Origin: JANXQG01 sp963709175
GTDB taxonomy: Bacteria; Planctomycetota; Planctomycetia; Pirellulales; Thermoguttaceae
Assembly (NCBI GenBank): GCA_963709175.1
Contig: CAVPVK010000005.1
Location: 1 to 64,000 of the forward strand
DNA: 64,000 bases
Direction of reading: 5' to 3'
In this document: positions 29,434 through 38,639 of the stretch, piece by piece
Layout: every line of letters begins with the position of its first letter
How positions within the stretch are numbered: position 1 is the stretch's first letter
Notes under the pieces: generated by a model
What the model saw: the letters and a program-made list of their open reading frames with translations, nothing else
The model's database searches: none
Told to the model about the DNA's origin: nothing
Made by a program: the position numbers and the translations under genes

Positions 29434-29538
29434 ATGGAAGCTATGGACCTGACAGTTTGGTTACCGGTCATGATTCTCTTAGGGCTGGCGGCATTCGCCT
29501 TGATGTTCGCCTTCGTTTTCGCCTGCGACAAGGTATGA
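29434..29538 (+). CDS. 34-residue membrane peptide at the head of the kdp operon
   Basis: MEAMDLTVWLPVMILLGLAA...FAFVFACDKV: one transmembrane helix. AAGGAG at 29420-29425 is a strong ribosome site with good spacing. It precedes KdpF by 12 bp in the same operon. I do not know a named family; a second KdpF-like accessory peptide is possible. Confidence 0.6.
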   Translation: MEAMDLTVWLPVMILLGLAAFALMFAFVFACDKV

Positions 29539-29550
29539 AAGGAATATGAC

Positions 29551-29640
29551 ATGGTTGTTCTGACTTGGCTAACTGCCGTAGTAACGGTGTTGCTGCTGGT
29601 TTACCTGTTTGCCGCACTAGTGCGGCCGGAGTGGTTCTGA
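29551..29640 (+). CDS. kdpF: KdpF small subunit
   Basis: 29 residues, one helix ending in the KdpF-typical VYLFAALVRPEWF. In E. coli KdpF stabilises the KdpABC complex in the inner membrane. It is preceded by GGAATATGAC and followed 30 bp later by kdpA. Confidence 0.85.
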   Translation: MVVLTWLTAVVTVLLLVYLFAALVRPEWF

Positions 29641-29670
29641 GCCGCAATTCCCTACTAAAGGTGCTTGACG

Positions 29671-31520
29671 ATGTTTCACACTCACATCTGGTTTCTTCCC
29701 CTCCTGATCTTCAGCGCGGCGTTTGCGCTAGCGGTCCCGATCGGCCTGTACATGGCGCGGGTGTTCGACGGCCGTCTTCGCACGGCGGGATGGCTGCGCT
29801 GGATCGAAGCGCGATTGGACACCGGCGCGCAAAACTGGAAGCAGTATGCGCTGGCGTTCATGGTGTTCAACGCCCTGACGTTCGTTGTCGGATTCGCGAT
29901 CTTGACCCTGCAACCCTATCTACCGCTGAACCCGGACGGCAAGAAATGCTGGCGCCGACCACGATCTTCAACACGGTCTGCTCGTTCTTGACGAATACCA
30001 ATCTTCAGGACTATTCCGGCGAGGTCCACCTGTCTTACTTCAGCCAGATATTCTTCATCTGCTGGAAGCAGGCCATTTCGCCGATGATCGGCATGGCGGC
30101 CCTGTTGGCAGTCATCCGCGGCCTGCGCGGCGATAAGCACATGGGCAATTTCTACGTCGATCTGTGGCGCGGGACGGCCTATGTGTTCATACCGCTGTGC
30201 CTCATCGTCGGCGTGCTGCTCATGGCGAGCGGCGTGCCCATGACGCTGGACGGTAATGCGCAGGTGACCACGCTGGAGCCGGGGGCGATGGGGACCGACA
30301 GCAATGGTCAGCCGACCCTGGTCCAACAGATTGCCCGCGGCCCCGTGGCCGCCATCGTCGCGGTAAAGCAATTCGGGACTAATGGGGGCGGCTTCTTTGG
30401 AGTCAATCGCGCCCATCCGTTTGAAAACCCCAATGACGTCAGCAACCTGCTTTGCTGTATCGGCATCTTCCTGCTGCCCGTGGCGACGCTGGTGATGTTC
30501 GGCAAGATGCTCCAGCGTTACCGGGACGCCGCCGTGATTTTCGCCGTGATGCTCGTGCTCTCCCTGGGGACCGTCGCCTGGGCGATTTGGTTCGATACGT
30601 TGCAGCCGAACCCGGCCCTGACTGCCCATGCGGCGCGGACCTACTCCATGCCTGTGGGTACGACCGCCGGCCAGGCATCCCTTGGCGACGTGGCGATTCC
30701 CGCGGTCGCCGGCCTTCCCGTCGACCAGTCCCTGGGCAACCTGGAAGGAAAGGAACTGCGGTTTGGGACCGTGGCGGGCGCGACCTGGGCGGCGCTGACG
30801 ACCAACACCTCGAATGGATCGGTCAACTGCATGCACGACAGCCTGAATCCGCTCGCCGGACTGGTCCCGCTGACCGGTATGTGGCTCAACTGTATCTGGG
30901 GCGGCGTCGGCGTGGGGCTCATCAACCTGCTGGTGTACCTCATCATTGGAGTCTTTCTCGCGGGGCTCATGGTCGGCCGAACGCCCGAATACATGGGCAA
31001 GAAGGTCGAGGCGCGGGAGATGAAACTGGCCGCCCTGGCCTTGTTGATCCATCCCTTGATGATCTTGCTTCCCACGGGCATCTTCGCGGCCACAGACTGG
31101 GGGATCAAAGCGGAGAGCAATCCCGGGGCCCACGGGTTTTCCCAAGTCCTTTATCAGTTCACTTCGTCGTCAGCCAACAACGGTTCCGGCTTCGAGGGTC
31201 TGGGAGACACCTGGGGATTCAACAACCCGGACGACAACCCTTCGCCGCCGGCCCCCCAAAGCCAGCCCCTGGACATTGCAACTGGCCTGGTGATGCTCTT
31301 CAGCCGCTTTATCCCGATCCTCGCTCCCATCGCCTTTGCCGGGAGCCTGGCCGCCAAGAAACCCACGCCCATTACCGTGGGGACATTGCGAACGGATTCC
31401 GTTACGTTCGGTTTCGTCCTGCTGGGCACGATCCTGCTCGTCGGGGCGCTGCTCTTCCTCCCGGTGGCCGCGCTCGGACCGATCGCAGAGCATTTCGGGC
31501 CGTTGCCCTTTGGAGGTTGA
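29671..31520 (+). CDS. kdpA: Potassium-transporting ATPase subunit KdpA, frameshifted
   Basis: The K+-binding channel-like subunit. All four filter regions are seen: SFLTNTNLQDYSG, FGTNGGGFFGVN, CMHDSLNPLAGLVPL and SSSANNGSGFEG, with about ten membrane helices. The frame changes near 29945, where AAGAAATG lacks one A (LNPDGKK then MLAPTTIFNTV in the next frame). ATG 29671 has AAAGGTG upstream. The product would be about 616 residues, longer than E. coli KdpA (557). Confidence 0.92.
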
Positions 31521-31574
31521 GCGAACAAAATGCAGACCATTACAAAACACGATCGCGAGATAAGGAACGAAAAC

Positions 31575-33763
31575 ATGTCCACCACGCTTACCAAGGAACC
31601 GCAGGCCGTCGGCCCCACTCCCGAAGAACTCAAACTCGGCCGCCGGCACAGTCGCAAAGCGGGCATCTTCGACGCTGAACTGCTCAAGCCGGCCTTCCGG
31701 CAATCGCTCATCATGCTCCGCCCGGACATCCAGTGGAAAAACCCGGTGATGTTCACGGTCGAGGTGGGAACGGTGCTGACCATCATCTACACGATCGCCA
31801 AACTCTTGGGGTTCCAGAGCGCGGCGCCGCTCGGTTATCTGTTGGCCCTCGATTTCTGGCTCGTGGCGACGCTGCTCTTCGCGAACTTCGCCTCCGCCAT
31901 TGCCGAGGCCCGCGGCAAGGCCCAGGCCGATGCCTTACGGAAGACGCGGCGCACACCCCAGCCCGCCGCTTCCGCGCCGATGGAAGCGCGGAGCAGGTGG
32001 CTTCCACCGAACTCCGCGCGGGTGACCGGGTGGAAGTGGTTGCGGGCCACTTGGTCCCCGGCGACGGCGAAATCATCGAAGGCGTGGCGTCCATTGATGA
32101 ATCGGCGATCACCGGCGAGTCGGCCCCCGTGATCCGCGAGGCCGGCGGGGACCGCTCGGGCGTTACGGGCGGCACGCGGGTCCTTTCCGATCGGATTGTC
32201 GTCGAGATCACCGCCAGTCCCGGCGGTTCCTTCCTCGACCGCATGATCGCCTTGGTGGAAGGGGCCATCCGCCAACGGACGCCCAATGAAATCGCCCTCT
32301 CCGTCGTCCTGGCCGTGTTCACGCTGGTCTTCCTCATCGTTACCGCCACGCTCTGGCCGATCGCCTATAACGTCGAGTTGTACATGAAGGATTTTGTGGG
32401 GCACAGCGTGTTGAGCCTCGGTACCGACGTGCCGACCCTGGTGGCCTTGCTGGTATGCCTGATTCCCACAACGATCGGCGCTCTGCTGGCGGCCATCGGC
32501 ATCGCCGGCATGGACCGTGCCTTGCGGGCGAACGTCATGGCCAAGAGTGGAAAAGCGGTGGAAGTGGCGGGCGACGTGGATACCCTCCTCTTAGACAAGA
32601 CGGGCACGATCACCATCGGGAACCGCCGGGCGACGCAATTCGTGCCATTCGACGGCTTTACGGCGGCCGCAGTCGGACGCCTCGCGGCCCAAGCCTCTGC
32701 CGCCGACCAAACGCCCGAGGGCAAGAGCATCGTGGAACTATTCCATCAGGCCGGGGGCCCAGTCGGTGCCGTCGCCGGACAGAACGTACGGAGAACCAAT
32801 GGCGATGCCCCAGTTCCGGCAGGATCACGATTCGTGCCTTTTACGGCGCAAACGCGGATGAGCGGCATCGACCTGGTGGATGGCCAGCAGCTTCGCAAAG
32901 GGGCACCCGACGCAATCCTCCGCCATGTCAAGCAGCAGAAGGGAACCGCGCCGGCCTCCGTCGAGAGCACCGTCGCCCAAGTGGCGTCGAAAGGGGCCAC
33001 GCCTCTGCTGGTCAGCGAGGGTTGTCGAATCGCCGGAATGGTGGTCCTGGAAGACATCCTCAAGCCCGGAATCACCGAGCGCTTCGAGCGACTGCGGCGG
33101 ATGGGCCTGCGGACGGTGATGGTTACGGGCGACAACCCGCTGACGGCCAAGGCTATCGCGGAGGCAGCCGGCGTTGACGATTTCATTGCCGAAGCAACCC
33201 CCGAAGCCAAACTGGCCTACATCCGCAAAGAACAAGGAAACGGGAAGCTGGTCGCGATGATGGGCGACGGTACCAACGACGCCCCCGCCCTGGCCCAGGC
33301 CGACGTGGGTGTCGCTATGAACTCCGGCACCCAGGCCGCTAAGGAGGCGGGCAACATGGTGGACCTCGACAGCGATCCCACCAAGTTGATCGAGGTCGTC
33401 GAGATCGGCAAGCAATTACTCATGACCCGCGGGGCGCTGACGACGTTTTCCATCGCCAACGACGTGGCCAAGTATTTTGCCATCATCCCGGCGCTGTTTG
33501 CCGCCACGCTCCCCTGGTTGAAGCCACTGGACATTATGGGGCTGCATTCCGCCACCTCGGCGATTCTATCGGCGGTGATCTTTAACGCGATCATTATTCC
33601 ACTGTTGATCCCGATCGCGCTGAAGGGAGTCAAGTATCGCGCCGTGGGCGCGGACGCCCTGCTTCGCCGCAATGTGTTGATCTGGGGGCTAGGCGGTGTG
33701 ATCGCCCCGTTTGTGGGCATCAAGCTGATCGACATGATCCTAGCTGCCCTGCATTTGGTTTAA
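31575..33763 (+). CDS. kdpB: Potassium-transporting P-type ATPase subunit KdpB, frameshifted
   Basis: The catalytic subunit: DKTGTITIGNRRA contains the phosphorylated Asp, the TGES-type loop reads DESAITGESAPVI, and GDGTNDAPALAQADVGVAM is the hinge motif. A single missing base near 31949 (CGGCGCACACC, expected CGGCGCGACACC) splits the frame after ALRKTRR. About 730 residues when repaired. It starts 54 bp after kdpA with a GGAAC site. Confidence 0.93.
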
Positions 33764-33790
33764 CGTACCCGGAAACACAGGAGTCAAGAC

Positions 33791-34855
33791 ATGAGTTCTC
33801 ATCTGCGTGCAAACCTTTGGTTGTTGGTCCTCACCGTGCTGTTGTGCTCGGTGCTGTATCCACTGGTGTTATTGGGAATCGGGCAGGCGGTGTTTCACGA
33901 CAAGGCCCAGGGAAGCCTACTGGGTGCGAAAGGCCAGCCGGTAACCAATGAGAAAGACGCGGTCGGCTCGCGGCTCATCGCCCAACCGTTCACGGCCGAC
34001 GAGTATTTCCAACCGCGGCCTTCGGCGGCATCGTACAACGCTGCCGCCTCCGGCGCTTCCAACTGGGCGGGCAACAATTACCTGCTTCGCGACCGCGTGG
34101 CGCGCCAGCTTGGCCCCATCGTGAAATACAACGGCTCCAAGAAGGGCCAGCCAGTCGCTCCGGACATCGAAAGCTGGTTCCAGAAGGACCAATTCGACGG
34201 GAAAGCGGGGATCGTGGCGCAATGGGCGTCGTTGCATTCGGGCGTCGCCGGGCCCTGGCTCCACGACTGGGTCAAGGCCGATAAGCTGCAGGCCGCTTAC
34301 GTGGCCGCATGGGAAGCAAAACACGCGGACGACGTAGCCAAATGGAAGAACGACAACAATAGTCATGATCCCAAGCCCGAGGACTTGGCCGCAGGCATAG
34401 CGGGCGGGTTCTTCACCGATTTCTCGAAAGACCATCCGGGCACGTTTCCCGGCGTCGCAGAGTTCGAGAAGGATGGAAAGACGGCGAAGGCCATCGGCCC
34501 CGTCAAGGAAGGCAGCGACATTCAATCGTTGTTCTTCGATATGTGGCTGCAGGAGCATCCTGACGCCGACCTGGAACGCGTGCCGGCCGACATGGTAATG
34601 ACTTCCGGTTCGGGCCTTGATCCGGATATCACGCTGGAAAATGCGCGTTGGCAGCTCAACAATCGTGTGGCGGCAGCTTGGGCCAAGAAGATCGGCCGCA
34701 AGGAACAAGAACTGCACGACGAGATCGAAAAGTTACTCCAGAAAATGAGCGCGTCTCCCCTGGGCGGCCTGGTGGGCGTGCCGCTGGTCAACGTGCTGGA
34801 GGTCAATCTCGCGCTCAAGGACCGCTATCAGAAGGCGGAAGCCGGCGGCAAGTAA
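33791..34855 (+). CDS. kdpC: Potassium-transporting ATPase subunit KdpC, long form
   Basis: The N-terminus (MSSHLRANLWLLVLTVLLCSVLYPLVLLG) is the single membrane helix of KdpC; GSRLIAQPFTADEYFQPRPSAA and GSGLDPDITLENARWQ are family signatures, and the C-terminus GVPLVNVLEVNLALKDR is conserved. At 354 residues it is much longer than the usual 190 or so. The extra 150 residues lie between about positions 110 and 270 (Trp- and Lys-rich, DKLQAAYVAAWEAKHADD). No kdpD or kdpE follows. Confidence 0.92.
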   Translation: MSSHLRANLWLLVLTVLLCSVLYPLVLLGIGQAVFHDKAQGSLLGAKGQPVTNEKDAVGSRLIAQPFTADEYFQPRPSAASYNAAASGASNWAGNNYLLRDRVARQLGPIVKYNGSKKGQPVAPDIESWFQKDQFDGKAGIVAQWASLHSGVAGPWLHDWVKADKLQAAYVAAWEAKHADDVAKWKNDNNSHDPKPEDLAAGIAGGFFTDFSKDHPGTFPGVAEFEKDGKTAKAIGPVKEGSDIQSLFFDMWLQEHPDADLERVPADMVMTSGSGLDPDITLENARWQLNNRVAAAWAKKIGRKEQELHDEIEKLLQKMSASPLGGLVGVPLVNVLEVNLALKDRYQKAEAGGK

Positions 34856-36091
34856 ACTGGTAGTCCTTGCTTGATTTCCGGCTGCCATGGCAGTGTGATA
34901 GCCAAAGGCATTTGACGCTGCCGCCTGATTTTCGTGACTCAGCGCGCCGTACGTCGATACAGCGACCGGAGCTGATTTCCGTAGAAATCCGGGCCGTGTC
35001 CGCTGGCATCCGGTTTTTGATTCTCGCGCCACGGTTCTTCCAGCCAGCGGAGGATCAGGAGCAATTCGTGAACGCGAACATCGGTCAACTCAATCGGCCT
35101 GCCGCCATGCGTCAGGGATAGCTTCTTCAGCAGCAGCTGCACGTCGGCCTTGATGATATGATCCGCATTAAACTACGCCGGCATCACGTGGTCGTGTGTC
35201 GCTGCAAGGCCATGCGGATCCGCCCACCGATGCGGTCCCCAGCGGTCGGGCCAATCAGCACACGCCGACAGCTATCTTTTATGGTCGTTTGGCTCATGGC
35301 CCATCCCCCCATCGGTTCGCTGAGGTGTGGATTTCGGGGACGTAGCCAGCACGCGCTTTCCTTGCCACCTCCGCCTGATGCGGCCTTGATCGTCATGGAG
35401 AACGCCGCGATTGCCCATGAATGTTCCGCGCTTAGGCGTGGCAATGATCTCACCAAATGGATTCACACGATTCTGTCTGGGCATCGGCACACCTGCTTCA
35501 GCGGCTCGACAGCCAATTCCCGTTCATTTCTGCTTTTTGAAACCATATCGCGTGGGGTTGTCGCCACCGGATATCACCAAATTCAATTCGGAGCGATTCG
35601 GTGGACAAGTCGGGCGACTCACGACTTCCTTCATCGGGAAATCCCCCGTGCTCTTACACTTCTCGGAGCCCCGGCAGGCCGACTTGTCTGCGGCCGGCCA
35701 CCCCACGAATGGCACTAGCTTAAGCGTGAAACTTTCGGCCAGCCTACAACAGCTTGTGATGCCACGCCAAGGCAGTTACGACCCTTTGTGGTGGCATTTC
35801 TTAAGCTAGCGACATTTGGCCACCCCACCGCCGCAGGCAAGCGGCCGTGAAATGCTTCGGATGTGATACCGCCAGCGGCGTCCTTGAGCGCCGTAGTTGG
35901 CTTCCAATCGTCTTCATTCCACGTCGGCCCGATAATCGAGAAATGGCAACCCCGAACGGTTTCATGTGCTATGTTTTCAGGGTCGTAATTCCGGACCGGA
36001 TTGATCGAGATTCTGCCCGGTCACAACGGAAATGCGAGTTGTCAAAGCAAAACGACACGCTCGAAACATCCTCCAACCAAAGAAAGATCCC
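34856..36091. other. Decayed intergenic DNA with gene scraps
   Basis: No intact gene. A minus-strand frame at 34939-35142 (LTDVRVHELLLILRWLEEPW) looks protein-like but is unidentified. A degenerate copy of the dispersed repeat lies at about 34905-34946 (ggcatTTGACgctgccgcctga). Just upstream of the sulfatase nothing promoter-like stands out clearly. Confidence 0.5.
35346..35490 (-). pseudogene. N-terminal fragment of a conserved hypothetical protein
   Basis: The strand reads RQNRVNPFGEIIATPKRGTF, then MGNRGVLHDDQGRI..RRWQGKR, the N-terminus of a widespread uncharacterised family (members I recall read '..GTLMGNRG.LHD..GRI.R.W..KRWI..'). After KR the frame becomes unrelated, so the gene is truncated or frameshifted. 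Recognition is from memory of the family. Confidence 0.45.
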
Positions 36092-37879
36092 ATGTTAAAG
36101 CTAAGAACCACGGTGGCCGCCTGCCTCGCCCTGTCGGCGATCGGCGGCATCATCGCCTGTTCATCTCAGTTGGCAAAATCCGGTAACGGCGACGCCAAGA
36201 CCAATCGTAGCACAGGGAACAAGGCAGCCGTTCCATCGGCCAGTCCGACGGCGAACGCGCCGCTTCCTTCCGCCAAAGAGCTCGCCAAGGCCGACGAAGC
36301 GGCACCCGCGGCCGAACCCGCCGCCAGCGGCAAGAAACCCAATATCCTCTTCATCATGGGCGATGACATTGGCATGTGGAATATCGGCGCCTATCATCGC
36401 GGCCTGATGGCCGGCCGCACGCCGCATCTCGATAAGCTCGCCAAAGAGGGCATGCTGTTCACCGATTACTACGCCGAGGCAAGCTGCACGGCGGGCCGCG
36501 CGAATTTCATCACCGGCGAACTACCCATCCGCACCGGTTTGACCACCGTCGGCCAGGCAGGAGCCAAAATCGGACTGCCCGCCGAGGCCTGTACGATTGC
36601 CACCGCGCTCGAAGCGCAGGGTTACGCCACCGGTCAATTCGGCAAGAACCACCTGGGCGACCGCAACGAATATCTGCCCACCGTCCACGGCTTCGATGAA
36701 TTCTTCGGCTACCTGTATCACTTGGACGCCATGGAAGACCCGGCGCACCCCAATTACCCGCAGGAACTGTTGGACAAGGTCGGCCCGCGCAACATGGTCC
36801 ACAGTTGGGCCACGGACAAGGACGACGAAACCGAAATGCCGCGGTGGGGCAAGATCGGCAAGCAGAAGATCGAGGACGCCGGCACGCTCTATCCCAAGCG
36901 GATGGAGACCGTGGATGGCGAGATCCGCGACTTCGCCATCGATTTCATGGACAAGGCCAAGAAGGAGGGCAAGCCGTTCTTCTGCTGGCTCAACCCGACG
37001 CGCATGCACATCGTCACGCACCTTTCGGAAAAGTATGAGAAGATGCGCAATTCGGAGAATGGCTGGTCGGAACAGGAAGCCGGCATGGCCCAACTCGACG
37101 ACGACATCGGTTTGGTGCTCAAGAAGATCAAGGACATGGGCGAGGAAGAGAACACCATCGTCGTCTTCACCACCGACAACGGCACGGAGACCTTCACCTG
37201 GCCCGACGGCGGAACGACGCCGTTCTCACAGTGCAAGGGGACGGTCATGGAAGGCGGTTTCCGAGTGCCATGCATTCTGCGCTGGCCCGGCCACGTCAAG
37301 GCGGACACGGTGCAGAACGGACTCATGTCCGGCCTGGACTGGTTCCCGACCTTCCTGACTGCCGCCGGTAACCCGGACATCACCAAGCAGTTGCTCAAGG
37401 GCGTGAAGCTCGGCGACCGGACCTACAGGAACCATCTCGACGGCTACGACCAGACCGCCATGCTAACCGGCAAAGGCCCCTCCACGCGGCACGAGATCTT
37501 CTACCTCGGCGAAAGCACGGTGGGCGCAGTGCGCATCGACGACTACAAGTTCCGCTTCATCGACCAGCCCAACGGCTGGCTCGGCGACAAGACCCATCCC
37601 GACGTGCCCTACATCACCAATTTGCGTCTCGATCCGTTTGAGCGCATGGGCTGGCCGAACAACGGGACGAAAGACGGGGCACAGCAGTACTTCGATTGGT
37701 TCAAGTACCAGTTCTGGCGCTTTGTGTTTGTCCAGGAGGTGGTGGGCAAGGAACTCCAGACCTTCCTCGAATACCCGCCCATGCAGCGTGGCGCGAGCTT
37801 CAATCTTGACGCCATCAAGGCCGAGATGGGCAAGCGCATGCAACAGGCGGAGGCGGCCAGCCACGGTGCCAGCAACTAG
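36092..37879 (+). CDS. Arylsulfatase-type sulfatase, probable lipoprotein
   Basis: 595 residues. N-terminal lipobox GIIACSS and a Ser/Ala/Pro linker to residue 85. The sulfatase domain opens NILFIMGDDIGMWNIGAY (metal Asp pair); CTAGRANFITGELP is the Cys-type formylglycine motif (C-x-A-x-R); FGKNHLGD carries the Lys/His pair and VVFTTDNGTE the second metal site. The 80-residue tail (FKYQFWRFVFVQEV, MQRGASFN) is typical of planctomycete arylsulfatases. A maturation enzyme is not in the window. It probably cleaves sulfate esters outside the cytoplasm. A terminator follows at 37897. Confidence 0.92.
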   Translation: MLKLRTTVAACLALSAIGGIIACSSQLAKSGNGDAKTNRSTGNKAAVPSASPTANAPLPSAKELAKADEAAPAAEPAASGKKPNILFIMGDDIGMWNIGAYHRGLMAGRTPHLDKLAKEGMLFTDYYAEASCTAGRANFITGELPIRTGLTTVGQAGAKIGLPAEACTIATALEAQGYATGQFGKNHLGDRNEYLPTVHGFDEFFGYLYHLDAMEDPAHPNYPQELLDKVGPRNMVHSWATDKDDETEMPRWGKIGKQKIEDAGTLYPKRMETVDGEIRDFAIDFMDKAKKEGKPFFCWLNPTRMHIVTHLSEKYEKMRNSENGWSEQEAGMAQLDDDIGLVLKKIKDMGEEENTIVVFTTDNGTETFTWPDGGTTPFSQCKGTVMEGGFRVPCILRWPGHVKADTVQNGLMSGLDWFPTFLTAAGNPDITKQLLKGVKLGDRTYRNHLDGYDQTAMLTGKGPSTRHEIFYLGESTVGAVRIDDYKFRFIDQPNGWLGDKTHPDVPYITNLRLDPFERMGWPNNGTKDGAQQYFDWFKYQFWRFVFVQEVVGKELQTFLEYPPMQRGASFNLDAIKAEMGKRMQQAEAASHGASN

Positions 37880-37896
37880 CCGGGATGACCTTCATG

Positions 37897-37930
37897 GCGG
37901 GCGGCTCGCAAGGGCCGCCCGCTTTTGTTT
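37897..37930 (+). terminator. Terminator of the sulfatase gene
   Basis: GCGGGCGGC (37897-37905) pairs with GCCGCCCGC (37914-37922), 8-nt loop, then TTTTGTTT. Confidence 0.8.
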
Positions 37931-37989
37931 CCATCAAATCGTCCCTTCTTTCAGCAGTTCCGTCAAACGCTCTTTCTTGGGAACGCCGT

Positions 37990-38097
37990 CCGGCTGCCTT
38001 GCCTGCGTCGGTCACCCCCCGCCGCAGGCAAGCAGGAAGGCCGGCGTAAGAAATCCGGAAAACCTTCGATTTTACTTGATCTGCATGCGATTTGACA
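37990..38097 (+). repeat. Dispersed repeat, copy A
   Basis: Shares with copies B-E the order: (C)CTGCG(G)CGGTCACCCC, CCGGCG, AAATCCGGAAAACCTTCG, a T-rich stretch, TTGA(C/T), GCGATTTGACA. Copy A is somewhat diverged (GTCGGTCACCCCCCGCCGCAGG). Confidence 0.7.
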
Positions 38098-38280
38098 AAG
38101 GACCTGGAAAAAGCCAAGAAGGATCTTGAAGCCGTCAAGAAGTTCGTGGAAGGCATCGAGCTGATTTCCGCCAAGACGGCCCTCGACAAAATCAACAAGA
38201 ACATCGCCGGGATCGTCAAAGCCCACGAGGAAAAAAAGAAGAAGGCGGACGAAAGTATCAAGAAGCTGAAAGAAGTGCCG
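38092..38280 (+). pseudogene. Coiled-coil gene scrap downstream of repeat A
   Basis: From TTG 38092 (inside the repeat) the strand reads TKDLEKAKKDLEAVKKFVEG and ISAKTALDKINKNIAGIVKA then a Lys/Glu run. This looks like the C-terminal coiled coil of a protein whose front part is missing; after about 38280 the reading becomes implausible. A TGCCGGTC/GACCGGCA hairpin (38276-38299) follows without a T-run. Confidence 0.4.
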
Positions 38281-38436
38281 GTCAGACCCAGGACCGGCAC
38301 GCGTCGGGTCCAATCCATCCCGACCACCAGCGTTTCTCCGAGCTTGGATCTGCTACGGCAGCCGGTCTTTTTCTTGTTCGACTTCCTATCCATCTCAAAA
38401 GTCACAGGGTACTCTCTGAGCAACGGCAAAACGCTA

Positions 38437-38552
38437 ACCGGCGGCGTTTACCCAAACCGCCGCGTCGAAGCGACACAGCCGGCGGCAATAAGTTAGGAAA
38501 CCGTCGGTTGTCCTAGACCGGCAGGCGATTTGACACTCTTGCCTGACTCTCG
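38437..38552 (+). repeat. Dispersed repeat, copy B
   Basis: Contains CCGCCGCGTCGAA, ACAGCCGGCGG, AGGAAACCGTCGG, CCGGCAGGCGATTTGACACTC and GCCTGACTCTC in the family order. Confidence 0.75.
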
Positions 38553-38639
38553 ATACAAATCCAAGCCGCGAACACCGTCTCTCGGCATACCGCGGAGCAC
38601 TCACACTGTGTTGGAATCGGATTCTCTGTTCTTTCCAAC

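Noticed and set aside
35158..35718. 186-codon plus-strand frame
   Set aside because: No motif, no ribosome site, and it runs opposite to a recognisable conserved-protein fragment.
38276..38299. Hairpin TGCCGGTC/GACCGGCA as a terminator
   Set aside because: The stem is perfect but no T-run follows on either strand.
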